This document shows, piece after piece, positions 48,766 through 57,135 of a DNA stretch of 64,000 nt. Source of the DNA: Microtetraspora malaysiensis (GTDB lineage Bacteria > Actinomycetota > Actinomycetes > Streptosporangiales > Streptosporangiaceae); the NCBI RefSeq assembly GCF_001528665.1, contig NZ_BBYJ01000007.1:455953-519952 (forward strand), read 5' to 3'. Positions within the stretch are counted from its first letter, which is position 1. Each line of letters begins with the position of its first letter. The translations under genes and the position numbers were made by a program. The notes under the pieces were generated by a model. That model had not been told where the DNA came from. It did no database searches and worked only from the letters and a program-made list of their open reading frames with translations.

Positions 48766-48871
48766 CAGAAGCGCCGCTGACGGCCGAGCACCGCCGCCCA
48801 TCCCTCTTCCGTCACGCCCCGGGCGACGGCCACTCCTGGACGCCGTCAGACGCTCCCGGGCCTGACGCGCC

Positions 48872-49501
48872 TCAGACCCCGTCCCGTACGGCACGGCGGC
48901 GCAGCAGCCAGGCGGCGAGCACCCCGCCGACCAAGCCGAAGAGGTGGCCCTGCCACGAGATCCCCGGCTCGCCCGGCAGCGCGCCCCACAGGATCGAGTA
49001 GTACAGAACGGCGACGACCACGCCGAGCAGGATGTCCAGGGCGCGCCGGTCGAACAGGCCGCGCGCGACGACGTACCCGAAGTAGCCGAAGACGAGGCCG
49101 CTGGCGCCGACCGTGAGCGTGCCCGGCGGGCTCGTCAGCCAGACGCCGGCGCCACTCACCAGGACGACGATGAGGCTGGCCCAAAGGAACCTGCCGACAC
49201 CGCGTATCGCGGCCAGGAAGCCCAGGATGAGCAAGGGCACCGAGTTGGCCATCAGATGACCGAACCCGTCGTGCAGGAACGGAGCGAACAGGATGCCGGG
49301 CAGACCCTCGGGTTCCTGCGCGACGATGCCGTACTGGTCGAGCGCGCCGTCCTCGACGTAGTCCACGACCTCGACCGCCCACATGGCGCCCAGGAGGACG
49401 GTCATGACGATCACGCTGCCGAGAGCGCCGCTCAGGAGACCGGCGACGCGGTCACGGGCCGACCGACCGGGAGGGGGAACCGGTTCCCCGGAATCGTTCA
49501 T
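48872..49501 (-). CDS. Rhomboid family intramembrane serine protease
   Basis: 209 aa from ATG at 49501; the frame stays open upstream through the tandem repeat, which is not coding. Six hydrophobic segments. The catalytic Ser is in TVGASGLVFGYFGY and the His in ISWQGHLFGLVGG, with the N-terminal HDGFGHLMANSVPL motif that supports the oxyanion site. Cleaves transmembrane substrates within the membrane; substrates unknown. Confidence 0.92.
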   Translation of the reverse strand: MNDSGEPVPPPGRSARDRVAGLLSGALGSVIVMTVLLGAMWAVEVVDYVEDGALDQYGIVAQEPEGLPGILFAPFLHDGFGHLMANSVPLLILGFLAAIRGVGRFLWASLIVVLVSGAGVWLTSPPGTLTVGASGLVFGYFGYVVARGLFDRRALDILLGVVVAVLYYSILWGALPGEPGISWQGHLFGLVGGVLAAWLLRRRAVRDGV

Positions 49502-49859
49502 CTCTTCACGGTACGTGCTGTGCTTATTTGCGCTCGCTTCGCTCGCGCGGGCTCGGAGCGCCTTCAGTCGATGTCTTCCCTCGTCGCTCGGAGTCGCTCG
49601 TCCCTCGCTCCCCACTCGCTCCTCAGTCCAGACACCGCCGCGCCCCTCGCAGAGCCGCTCGTCCCTCGCTCCCCACTCGCTCCTCAGTCCAGACACCGCC
49701 GCGCCCCTCGCGGGCCCACTGGTCTCGCTGACTGGATGTACCGCGCCCCTCGCGGGTGAGTGGTTGGCGCCGTACGACTTGATGGGGCTCGTGCGGGCTC
49801 GGGGTGGGGTCCCGTCCCCTCGGCTGGCGGCCGGAGGGGACGGGGACGCGGCGACGGCG
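49502..49859. other. Intergenic region with tandem repeat
   Basis: This 358-bp stretch without a supportable gene carries the 61-bp-period repeat (49595-49711) and a truncated third copy. Frames here show Arg/Ser/Pro-rich low-complexity translations only. Confidence 0.6.
49595..49711. repeat. Tandem repeat, two identical 56-bp copies, 61-bp period
   Basis: Copy 1 spans 49595-49650 and copy 2 spans 49656-49711, identical over 56 bp, each opening CGCTCGTCCCTCGCTC and ending CGCCCCTCGC. A partial third copy (CCGCGCCCCTCGCGGG) is at 49741-49756, and shorter CGCTCG-rich pieces precede copy 1 (49540-49594). Lies upstream of the rhomboid gene. Confidence 0.95.
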
Positions 49860-50624
49860 TCAGGCGCCGGTCCACCTGGGCGCGCGCTTCTCCGCGAACG
49901 CGGCGGCGCCCTCCATCGCGTCGGCGGAGCCGAAGACCGGGTTGGCGATCTCGCCCTGCCTGGCGAACATCTCCTCCCGCGACCAGTCGGCCGACTCGAC
50001 CACGATCTTCTTCGTCGCGGCCAGCGCCAGAGGGGCGTTGCCCGCGATGGCGCGGGCCAGCTCCAGGGCTCCGGCGAGCGCGCCGCCCGCCGGGGTGACC
50101 CGGTTGACCAGGCCCAGCTCGTACAGCCGGGCCGCCGGATAGTGGTCGCCGGTCAGGGCGATCTCCATGGCGACGTGGTACGGGATGCGCCGGGGCAGCC
50201 GCATGATGCCGCCCGCGGCGGCGACGAGACCGCGCTTGGGCTCGGGCAGCCCGAACTTGGCCTCCTCGGACGCGACGACGACGTCGCAGGAGAGCACCAG
50301 CTCGAAGCCGCCGGCCAGGGCGTACCCCTCGACCGCCGCGACGAGGGGCTTCTTCGGCGGGTTCTCGGTGAGCCCGCCGAACCCGCGGCCCTCGACGACC
50401 GGCATGTCACCGTTGAGGAAGCCCTTCAGGTCCATGCCCGCGCAGAACGTGCCGCCCGCGCCGGTGAGCACGATGGCGGAGACGTCCTTGCGCTCGTCCA
50501 GCTCGTCCATCAGCGCGGCGATCCCCCGGGCCACCGGGCCGTTGATCGCGTTCCTGGCCTGAGGACGGTTGATCGTGACGACGGCGACGCCGCCGTCGAC
50601 CTCTACGAGAACCTCGTCGGACAC
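49860..50624 (-). CDS. Enoyl-CoA hydratase/isomerase (crotonase family)
   Basis: 254 aa from GTG at 50624 with AAGGGGATCAC in front. Crotonase fold: first oxyanion loop GAGGTFCAGMDLKGF, second at EGYALAGGFELVLSCD, and FGLPEPKRGLVAAAGG, with Glu in the usual catalytic positions. Hydrates enoyl-CoA in beta-oxidation or a related pathway. It follows the SDR gene by 13 bp on the same strand, so the pair forms an operon that could perform consecutive hydration and 3-hydroxyacyl oxidation. Confidence 0.93.
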   Translation of the reverse strand: MSDEVLVEVDGGVAVVTINRPQARNAINGPVARGIAALMDELDERKDVSAIVLTGAGGTFCAGMDLKGFLNGDMPVVEGRGFGGLTENPPKKPLVAAVEGYALAGGFELVLSCDVVVASEEAKFGLPEPKRGLVAAAGGIMRLPRRIPYHVAMEIALTGDHYPAARLYELGLVNRVTPAGGALAGALELARAIAGNAPLALAATKKIVVESADWSREEMFARQGEIANPVFGSADAMEGAAAFAEKRAPRWTGA

Positions 50625-50637
50625 GTGATCCCCTTGC

Positions 50638-51417
50638 TTACTTGGGCTGGAAGCGGATGCCGCCGTCGAACCGGATGACCTCGCCGTTCATGTAGTCGTT
50701 CTCGATCAGGCTGCGGACGAGGTGGGCGAACTCCGACGGGCGTCCCATGCGCTTCGGGAACGGCACGGGCGCGGCCAGCTTGGCCTTGAACTCGTCGGCG
50801 TTCTTGTCGCCGATCTTGCCGTAGATCGGGGTGTCGATGATCCCCGGGCAGATCGTGAGCACGCGCACGCCGACCGCCGCGAGGTCGCGGGCGGCCGGGA
50901 GGGTCATGCCGATGATGCCGCCCTTGGACGCGGAGTAGGCCACCTGGCCGGTCTGGCCCTCGATGCCCGCGACGGAGGAGGTGTTGATGACCACGCCCCG
51001 CGCGCCGTCGGCGTCCACCGGCTCGGTCTTGGCCATCGCCGCCGCGCCGATGCGCATGAGGTTGAAGGTGCCGATCAGGTTGACGTCGATGACCTTGCGG
51101 TAGGACGCGAGGTCGTGCGGGGAGCCGTCCCGCCCGACCGTGCGGGCCGCCCAGCCGATGCCGGCGCTGTTGACCACCGCGCGCAGCGGCTTGCCGGTGG
51201 CGACCGCGGCGTCGACCGCCGCCTGCACCGACGCCTCGTCGGACACGTCCGTCTGGACGAAGACGCCGCCGAGCTCGTCGGCGATCGCCTTGCCCTGCTC
51301 CGCGTTCAGATCGGCGATGATCACGGTCGCGCCGGCGCCCGCCAGCGCGCGTGCCGCCGCTTCACCGAGGCCGCTGGCACCGCCCGAAATGATCGCTGCT
51401 GCTCCGTTGAGATCCAT
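50638..51417 (-). CDS. SDR dehydrogenase, 3-hydroxyacyl-CoA dehydrogenase-like
   Basis: 259 aa. The nucleotide-binding ISGGASGLGEAAARALAGAG is at the N-terminus, then NSAG, a catalytic Ser in INTSSVAG and Tyr/Lys in VAYSASKGG. The sequence style (insert MAKTEPVDADGARGVVINTS) matches type II 3-hydroxyacyl-CoA dehydrogenases of the HSD10 group. Operon partner of the crotonase gene. A generic SDR role is the alternative. Confidence 0.9.
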   Translation of the reverse strand: MDLNGAAAIISGGASGLGEAAARALAGAGATVIIADLNAEQGKAIADELGGVFVQTDVSDEASVQAAVDAAVATGKPLRAVVNSAGIGWAARTVGRDGSPHDLASYRKVIDVNLIGTFNLMRIGAAAMAKTEPVDADGARGVVINTSSVAGIEGQTGQVAYSASKGGIIGMTLPAARDLAAVGVRVLTICPGIIDTPIYGKIGDKNADEFKAKLAAPVPFPKRMGRPSEFAHLVRSLIENDYMNGEVIRFDGGIRFQPK

Positions 51418-51450
51418 AGCCGGACCTTAACGCGACAACCGAATGAAGTT

Positions 51451-51795
51451 CTACTCAGGGTGGGTCAAAATAGCGGTGTCCACGTCGGCATAGACCTTCA
51501 TGCGCCGGTCGAGCCCGGTCGTCCGCAGGATGCGCGCCACCGGCGGCTGCGGCGCGGCCAGGCAGACGCCCCCGCCCTCGCTCGTCGCGAGCCGCCACGC
51601 CTCGATCAGCACGCTCAGCCCGCTGGAGTCCATGAAGGACAGCTCGGCGAGATCGAGGACGATGGTCGCGCCGTCCTGCATGATCGCGTCGCGTACCTCA
51701 TCGCGCAGTATCGGAGCGGTGAACAGATCGAGCTCTCCCGCGACGACCACGACGACGGCGCCCGAGAGCGATCGACGCGCGAGCCGCAGCTTCAT
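51451..51795 (-). CDS. STAS-domain anti-sigma factor antagonist
   Basis: 114 aa from ATG at 51795, with GAGGAGGTCCACG in front. STAS domain with the phosphorylatable Ser in LSFMDSSGLSVLIEA (DSSG), as in SpoIIAA/RsbV. Kinase-type anti-sigma factors phosphorylate it and SpoIIE-type phosphatases reactivate it. A SpoIIE-HATPase protein is encoded 11 kb away (38290-40527) and is a candidate partner, by inference only. Confidence 0.93.
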   Translation of the reverse strand: MKLRLARRSLSGAVVVVVAGELDLFTAPILRDEVRDAIMQDGATIVLDLAELSFMDSSGLSVLIEAWRLATSEGGGVCLAAPQPPVARILRTTGLDRRMKVYADVDTAILTHPE

Positions 51796-51859
51796 CGTGG
51801 ACCTCCTCAGCGAGGCCACTTTACTTCGACATCACCGTGGGCGAAGTTCACGATAGTGA

Positions 51860-52609
51860 TCAAAGGGCCGGGACGGCGAAGCCGTACGGCAATTCGAGCC
51901 GGTGGGCGGCGAGCAGGTCGGCGTCGGTGAGCAGGGCACGGGTCGGACCGTCGGCCGCGATCACGCCGCCGGACAGGATGAGCGACCGCTCGCACAGCTC
52001 CAGCGCGTACGGAAGGTCGTGCGTGACCATCAGCACCGTCACGTCCAGATTGCGCAGGACCTCGGCCAGCTCGCGCCGGGCGGCGGGGTCGAGGTTGGAC
52101 GACGGCTCGTCCAGCACGAGGATCTCCGGCTCCATCGCGAGCACGGTCGCCACCGCGACCCGCCTGCGCTGACCGAAGGACAGGTGGTGCGGCGGCCGGT
52201 CGATCGCGTCGAGCATGCCGACGCGATCGAGGGCCTCACTGACCCGCCGGTCGAGCTCGGCGCCGCGCATCCCGAGGTTGGCCGGCCCGAACGCGACGTC
52301 CTCGCGGACGGTCGGCATGAAGAGCTGGTCGTCGGGGTCCTGGAAGACCAGTCCGACCCTGCGGCGGATCTCCTTCATCGTGTCCGCGCGCACGTCCAGC
52401 CCGGCCACGCGGACCGAGCCGTGCCCGGCGGTGAGGATGCCGTTGAGGTGCATGACCAGCGTCGTCTTGCCCGCGCCGTTGGGGCCGAGCAGGGCGACCC
52501 GCTCCCCCCGCCCGATCGTCAGGTCCACCCCGAACAGCGCCTGCGTGCCGTCGGGGTACGCGTAGGCCAGGCCGCCGACCTCCAGCGAGGGAACGGGGTG
52601 AGATGTCAC
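51860..52609 (-). CDS. cbiO: Energy-coupling factor transporter ATPase (CbiO/NikO)
   Basis: 249 aa from GTG at 52609, a GTGA overlap with cbiQ. ABC ATPase with Walker A LLGPNGAGKTTL, Q-loop VFQDPDDQLF, signature LSFGQRRRVA, Walker B ILVLDEPSSNLD and switch His in MVTHDLPYAL. Powers Ni2+ or Co2+ uptake together with the CbiQ and CbiMN subunits encoded just upstream. Confidence 0.95.
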   Translation of the reverse strand: MTSHPVPSLEVGGLAYAYPDGTQALFGVDLTIGRGERVALLGPNGAGKTTLVMHLNGILTAGHGSVRVAGLDVRADTMKEIRRRVGLVFQDPDDQLFMPTVREDVAFGPANLGMRGAELDRRVSEALDRVGMLDAIDRPPHHLSFGQRRRVAVATVLAMEPEILVLDEPSSNLDPAARRELAEVLRNLDVTVLMVTHDLPYALELCERSLILSGGVIAADGPTRALLTDADLLAAHRLELPYGFAVPAL

Positions 52610-53370
52610 GAGAGGCTCCAGGAGAGTACGGCCGTCGCCACGGCGAGACCGGGGAGCAGTCCCGCGGTGCCCCACTGCCGAAGCGATGCCGACAGATCAC
52701 GAATTATCGGCATCTCTCCGGTATACCCGCGGCTGAGCATCGCCAGGTGCACCCGTTCGCCCCGCTCGTACGAGCGGATGAACAGCGCGCCGGCCGACTT
52801 GGCCAGCACCGGGATCTGCCGGGCGTCCCGGGCGACGAAGCCACGGGACTCGCGGGCGATCCGCATCCGGCGCATCTCGTCCATGATCACGTCCATGTAG
52901 CGGAGCATGAACATCGCGATCTGCACCAGGAGCTGCGGCAGCCGCAGCCGCTGCGCGCCGAGCAGCATCATCCGCGGCTCGGTGGTGGCCGCGAGCAGGA
53001 TCGAGGCGACCACGCCGAGGGTGGCCTTGGCCAGGATGTTCCACGCCGCCCACAGCCCCTCGACGCTGAGCGGAACGCCGAGGACCTCGACCCGCTCGCC
53101 CAGCCCGATGAACGGGATCGCGACGGCGAACACCACGAACGGCACCTCGATCACCATGCGCCGCAGCACGAAACCGGGCGGCACCCGCCCCGCGGCGGCG
53201 ACGGCCGCCAGCAGGACGGCGTACACGGCGAAGGCCCAGAAGCTCTCCCGCGGGGTGGCGACCACCGCGACGGCGAATCCGGCCGCGGCCAGCAGCTTGC
53301 ACTGCGGCGGCAGCCGGTGGATCACGGAGTCGCCCGGCCGGTAGAGCTGGTGGTGATGGCCCGCGCTCAC
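52606..53370 (-). CDS. cbiQ: Energy-coupling factor transporter T component (CbiQ/NikQ)
   Basis: 254 aa from GTG at 53370. Five or so membrane segments in the N-terminal half and the two coupling helices with Arg-Gly motifs RESRGFV and LSRGYTG that contact the ATPases. The N-terminal HHHQLYRPGDS suits a metal ECF system. Overlaps cbiO by four bases and follows cbiM by 37 bp. Confidence 0.93.
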   Translation of the reverse strand: MSAGHHHQLYRPGDSVIHRLPPQCKLLAAAGFAVAVVATPRESFWAFAVYAVLLAAVAAAGRVPPGFVLRRMVIEVPFVVFAVAIPFIGLGERVEVLGVPLSVEGLWAAWNILAKATLGVVASILLAATTEPRMMLLGAQRLRLPQLLVQIAMFMLRYMDVIMDEMRRMRIARESRGFVARDARQIPVLAKSAGALFIRSYERGERVHLAMLSRGYTGEMPIIRDLSASLRQWGTAGLLPGLAVATAVLSWSLS

Positions 53371-53407
53371 GGCCGGGCCCCTCGCCGGGGCGCGCGCCTC
53401 GGAGTGA

Positions 53408-54430
53408 TCACGCCTCGGCCTTGTCCCGGTTGCGGCGCCGCACCGTGTAGACGACGGCGCCTCCGGCGAGCACGGTCAGCCCGACCCCGGCGACGCCCGC
53501 GATCCCGAGGGACAGCCGCTCGTTCTCCACGCCCTTGACGGCATAGTCGGCGAGCGGCCAGTGCGCGACGCCGCTCTGCTGCTCGCCCGCGTTGAAGCCC
53601 TTGTCCGCGGCCACCCGCTCCAAGCCGTCCGGCGAGCCGGAAGCGTAGAAGGAGACGAACCCGGCGAGCAGCACGGCGATCAGGCCGCCACCGATCAGGA
53701 TCGGCCGCAGGCCGCCCTTCGGCGCGGGGGCCGGCTCCTCGACCGGGACCTCGCCGTCGGCGGTCCGCAGCACCAGCCTGCGGCCCAGCCCGGCCGCGCC
53801 GTACACCAGGTCGGGCCGGACGGCCAGGACGCTGCTGATGGTGAGCGCGGTGATCAGGCCCTCACCCAGGCCGATCAGGACGTGGACGCCGCCCATCGCG
53901 GCGGCCACCGCCGCCACGTCGATCGGCGCGGTCCCCCCGATCCAGAACAGCAGGGTGAAGGCGAGCGCCGAGACCGGCACCGACACCGCCGCCGCGACGA
54001 ACGAGGCGGCGACCACGGCGGCGCGGCCGCGTGGCGCGGCCCGGGTGATCAGGCGGAAGACGGCCCAGCCGACGACCGAGGTCACGATCGCCATCAGGGT
54101 GATGTTGACGCCGAGCGCGGTCAGCCCGCCGTCGGCGAAGAAAAAGCCCTGCACCAGCAGGACCACCGCCACACATAGGACCGCCGTGTACGGCCCGACG
54201 AGTATCGCGGCCAGCGCCCCTCCGAGCAGGTGGCCGCTGGTGCCGGCCGCGACGGGGAAGTTGAGCATCTGGACGGCGAAGATGAACGCCGCGACGAGGC
54301 CCGCCATCGGGGCGGTCCGGTCGTTCAGCTCGCTTCGGGCGCCCTTGAGGCACACGGCCACGCCCGCGGCGGCGAAGGCGCCTGCCGCGATGGAAACGGG
54401 AGCGTTGAAGAACCCATCGGGTACATGCAC
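53408..54430 (-). CDS. cbiM: Cobalt/nickel uptake substrate-binding component (CbiM-CbiN/PDGLE fusion)
   Basis: 340 aa from GTG at 54430 with CGGAGGCTCGCC in front. The mature N-terminus MHVPDGF supplies His2, a metal ligand in CbiM/NikM. CbiM membrane domain covers about residues 1-210 (AGTSGHLLGGALAAIL, GEGLITAL), and the C-terminal part (about 245-335) is a PDGLE-type small subunit with two helices flanking SPDGLERVAAD. The fused form and a Nur-like box upstream favour nickel over cobalt, as inference. No B12 riboswitch is present. Confidence 0.93.
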   Translation of the reverse strand: MHVPDGFFNAPVSIAAGAFAAAGVAVCLKGARSELNDRTAPMAGLVAAFIFAVQMLNFPVAAGTSGHLLGGALAAILVGPYTAVLCVAVVLLVQGFFFADGGLTALGVNITLMAIVTSVVGWAVFRLITRAAPRGRAAVVAASFVAAAVSVPVSALAFTLLFWIGGTAPIDVAAVAAAMGGVHVLIGLGEGLITALTISSVLAVRPDLVYGAAGLGRRLVLRTADGEVPVEEPAPAPKGGLRPILIGGGLIAVLLAGFVSFYASGSPDGLERVAADKGFNAGEQQSGVAHWPLADYAVKGVENERLSLGIAGVAGVGLTVLAGGAVVYTVRRRNRDKAEA

Positions 54431-54460
54431 GGCGAGCCTCCGAAATGCGCGTCTGCCACA

Positions 54461-54499
54461 ACTTTAGGACATGGCCTAGCAGTTGCAAACAGTTCGCAT
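54461..54499 (-). promoter_or_regulatory. cbiMQO promoter overlapped by a Nur-like box
   Basis: Minus strand -35 TTGCAA (54488-54483), 16-nt spacer, -10 TAAAGT (54466-54461). On the plus strand TTGCAA-N5-TCGCAT (54483-54499) matches the Streptomyces Nur consensus tTGCaa-N5-ttGCAA in spacing and in most positions, and it covers the -35. Confidence 0.55.
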
Positions 54500-56301
54500 T
54501 AGCGGCTGCGATGAAGGAGCCTGCGCAGGACGGTGAGCGGCGTGACGGCGCGCACCGAGGCGCTGAGCCTGCGGTTGACCGCTGTGGCGTAGGGCCGGGC
54601 GCTCCACCGCGCCAGGCCGCTCCACCACGTCGCCGGGGCCGGCAGCCGCTCCAGATCTCCGATCTTGACGGGGAAGCGGACGGGCGGTCCGCCCACGTCA
54701 AGCTCCAGGTAGGTGTCCCAGGTCCCGGCGGCGGGCCATCGGGTCACCGAGCGGAACGTCCCCGCCGCGGTCTGCGTGGCCGCCGCGCGCCACTCGCGCC
54801 CGGAACGCCGCTCCCGCCAGATCAGGTGGCGTACGGCAACCGCGGCGGGCTCGCCCGCCACCTCGACGACGCCGTCCACCCGCAGCCCGTCGCGCACCCA
54901 CCCCGCCTCCGCGAGCCGTACGGACACGGGGACGCGGGCCAGATGCCCGCCGACGTCCACGCTCAGATTGCCGTGCTGCCGGGTGAGGTACGGCAGCGCC
55001 ACGATGCCGGAGGTGAAGCGCGGCGCGGGACGGTCGAGACCGGGCGCGCGCTCGCTCCCGAGCCGGGCCAGCCTGCGGACGCCCTCGCAGTCGACGGCGG
55101 CGTACACGTCCCACATGCCGGAGGGCAGCGCGGCCACCGGGATCGAGACGCTGAACAGGTCGGCCACCCGCGTGATCGGGACCCGCCTCTCCCGGCGCGA
55201 GGCGCGCTCGCGCAGCAGGAGGGAGGCCTCCCCCTCGAACCCCTCCAGCGAGACGTGCCCGCCGATCACCAGGCGGTCGCCGTCCCATTCGAGCGTGGTC
55301 AGCCGGTGGTGGAGGGCGGCCGTCTCGACGCGGGCCAGCCGTACGAGCAGGTCGAGGTCGTGCAGGGACTCGACGCGCATCCGGTCGGCGGCGCCGAGCC
55401 GTTCGATCACACCCTCGGTGAGCCATTCGGCGCAGATGTCGGCGGCCTCGAAGGCGATCTTCTCGCGGTCGGCCTCGTCTGCGGCCAGGAGGGGCGCGCC
55501 GAGCTGGCCGAACACGTCGAGCCGGAAATGCCGCAGCAGCAGGTGGTCGCGGAGCGGACCGGGCGGGATGTGCCGCGCCATCAGCCCGATCGGCACACGG
55601 GCCATCCGCAACCAGGCGAGCGGGTCACGGCTGCCCTGCTCCTGCATGATGCTGCCACCGTCCGGCCGGGAGACCAGGTGGTAGCAGTCGTAGTCGGAGA
55701 CGACCGAGATCACCTCGGCGTGGCAGTACGCGTGGGAGGTGAAGACCATGTCCTCGCCCACCCGCAGCGTCTCGTCGAACCGGATGCCGTGCCGTTCGAG
55801 CATCTCGCGACGGAAGAGCTTGAAGCAGAGCAGGCTGTTGTAGATCGTGCTGCCCAGCAGGGTGACCTGGTCGGCGCTCTCGCGGAACATCGACTCCGGC
55901 GCCCGGCGGCCGTGGCCGACGATCTTGCCGAGGACGATGTCGGCCGTGTTGCGGTCGGCCGTCGCGAGCATCCGGCTCAGCGACTCCGGCCCCAGGTAGT
56001 CGTCCGCGTCGCAGAAGAAGACGTACCGGCCGCGGGCGTGGGCGAGCGCGCGGTTGCGCGGGCTGCCGGGAGTGCCGGAGTGCTCCTGGTAGATCACTCT
56101 GATCACGCCCGGGTGGTGGGCGGCGTACAGGTCCAGGAGCGACCGCGTGTCGTCGGACGAGCCGTCGTCGACGACCACGATCTCCTTGCTCACGCGCTGG
56201 ATCAGGAGGGAGACGAGGCACCGGTCGAGGTACGCGCGGCAGTTGTACGTCGGCACCAGGATGCTGACGTCGACCGGGCACTCACTCTCCGTCTCCATCA
56301 C
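54499..56301 (-). CDS. Family 2 glycosyltransferase with C-terminal beta domain
   Basis: 600 aa from GTG at 56301 (ATG at 56298 also possible). GT-A domain over about residues 10-270: VSILVPTYNCRAYLDRCL, VVVDDGSSDDT, metal-binding DADDYLG, and VGEDMVFTSHAYCHAE. The remaining 300 residues are beta-rich and resemble the C-terminal region of polyol-phosphate or surface-polymer transferases such as TarS/TagF-associated enzymes. It probably decorates a wall polymer. The stop codon abuts the Nur-like box of the cbi operon. Confidence 0.87.
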   Translation of the reverse strand: MMETESECPVDVSILVPTYNCRAYLDRCLVSLLIQRVSKEIVVVDDGSSDDTRSLLDLYAAHHPGVIRVIYQEHSGTPGSPRNRALAHARGRYVFFCDADDYLGPESLSRMLATADRNTADIVLGKIVGHGRRAPESMFRESADQVTLLGSTIYNSLLCFKLFRREMLERHGIRFDETLRVGEDMVFTSHAYCHAEVISVVSDYDCYHLVSRPDGGSIMQEQGSRDPLAWLRMARVPIGLMARHIPPGPLRDHLLLRHFRLDVFGQLGAPLLAADEADREKIAFEAADICAEWLTEGVIERLGAADRMRVESLHDLDLLVRLARVETAALHHRLTTLEWDGDRLVIGGHVSLEGFEGEASLLLRERASRRERRVPITRVADLFSVSIPVAALPSGMWDVYAAVDCEGVRRLARLGSERAPGLDRPAPRFTSGIVALPYLTRQHGNLSVDVGGHLARVPVSVRLAEAGWVRDGLRVDGVVEVAGEPAAVAVRHLIWRERRSGREWRAAATQTAAGTFRSVTRWPAAGTWDTYLELDVGGPPVRFPVKIGDLERLPAPATWWSGLARWSARPYATAVNRRLSASVRAVTPLTVLRRLLHRSR

Positions 56302-56467
56302 GAATCATTATGTGACGGCGGCCCGCGCCATAAGGCGCCAATGGCCATGTCTTGACCTTTCACCCCGATCCCGTACGGCGGCGGAGCGAGCGCAGGTGGC
56401 GGACTGCGAACCATATGGCGCTCTCGCGCGTCTCACTCGCAGGCCTCTTGATCGTTTTGGAGCCGCC

Positions 56468-57100
56468 GTGTCGTCGCGCCTCGCTGTCATCGCCGTATCG
56501 CTCGTCTCCGCCGTGATCATCGCCCTGTCCGCGGTGGCGATCATGTTCGTCCTCAACCCGGAGTCGGCTCCGCCCGCCCTCCCGGAAGCGGGCCGCGACA
56601 GGAGCGACGGCCCGAACCTCGTGATGGAAGAGCGGTCCCCACCCGCCGTCGGCCAGGAACCCGCGCTCGGTCAGGAGCCCTCCGTCGGTCAGGGTGCGGC
56701 CGCCGGTCAGGACGCGGCCGAGGAGAGAACCGAGGCCGGCGTCCGGCAGGCGGCCCAGACCACGCTCGACTTCTACTCGTCCGGCGCGTACGGACAGTTC
56801 TGGGACTCCTGGACCGCGGACGCGCAGAAGCTGATCGCGCGGGACGACTACCTCCGCATGTTCGAGCTGTGCAAGCCGATCGCCGAGGACCTGCGTTTCG
56901 AGATCAAGGGCGTCACCCTCGACGGCGACGGCGCCGATGTCCAGGTGACCCATTTTCTGGCCGCGTTCACCTACCGGTTCAGGTACGAAGGCGGACGCTG
57001 GCGGTACATCCCCGAACAGCAGGCGCAGGCGGACTACACGTCCAAGACCGTCGACCAGATGGCCGCCGAGAGGCGGGCGTCACGCGGCTGCGCCGACTGA
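56468..57100 (+). CDS. Membrane-anchored NTF2-like protein
   Basis: 210 aa from GTG at 56468 with GGAGCCGCC in front. One N-terminal transmembrane helix (LAVIAVSLVSAVIIALSAVAIMF), a Gln/Pro/Ala repeat linker (QEPALGQEPSVGQGAAAGQD), then a compact C-terminal domain from about residue 95 (QAAQTTLDFYSSGAYGQFWD ... VTHFLAAFTYRFRYEGGRW) in the style of NTF2-like lumazine-binding proteins. Function unknown. Convergent with the MerR gene. Confidence 0.72.
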   Translation: MSSRLAVIAVSLVSAVIIALSAVAIMFVLNPESAPPALPEAGRDRSDGPNLVMEERSPPAVGQEPALGQEPSVGQGAAAGQDAAEERTEAGVRQAAQTTLDFYSSGAYGQFWDSWTADAQKLIARDDYLRMFELCKPIAEDLRFEIKGVTLDGDGADVQVTHFLAAFTYRFRYEGGRWRYIPEQQAQADYTSKTVDQMAAERRASRGCAD

Positions 57101-57135
57101 TCCGGCCGCCCCGGCGACCGCGGTCACCCATGAGG

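Noticed and set aside
49502-49759. CRISPR array in the 49.6-kb repeat
   Set aside because: Only two full copies with 5-bp spacers and no cas genes; it is a plain tandem repeat.
54431-54498. Cobalamin riboswitch upstream of cbiM
   Set aside because: Only 68 bp separate cbiM from the next gene, too short, and no B12-box sequence is seen; a Nur-like site explains control better.
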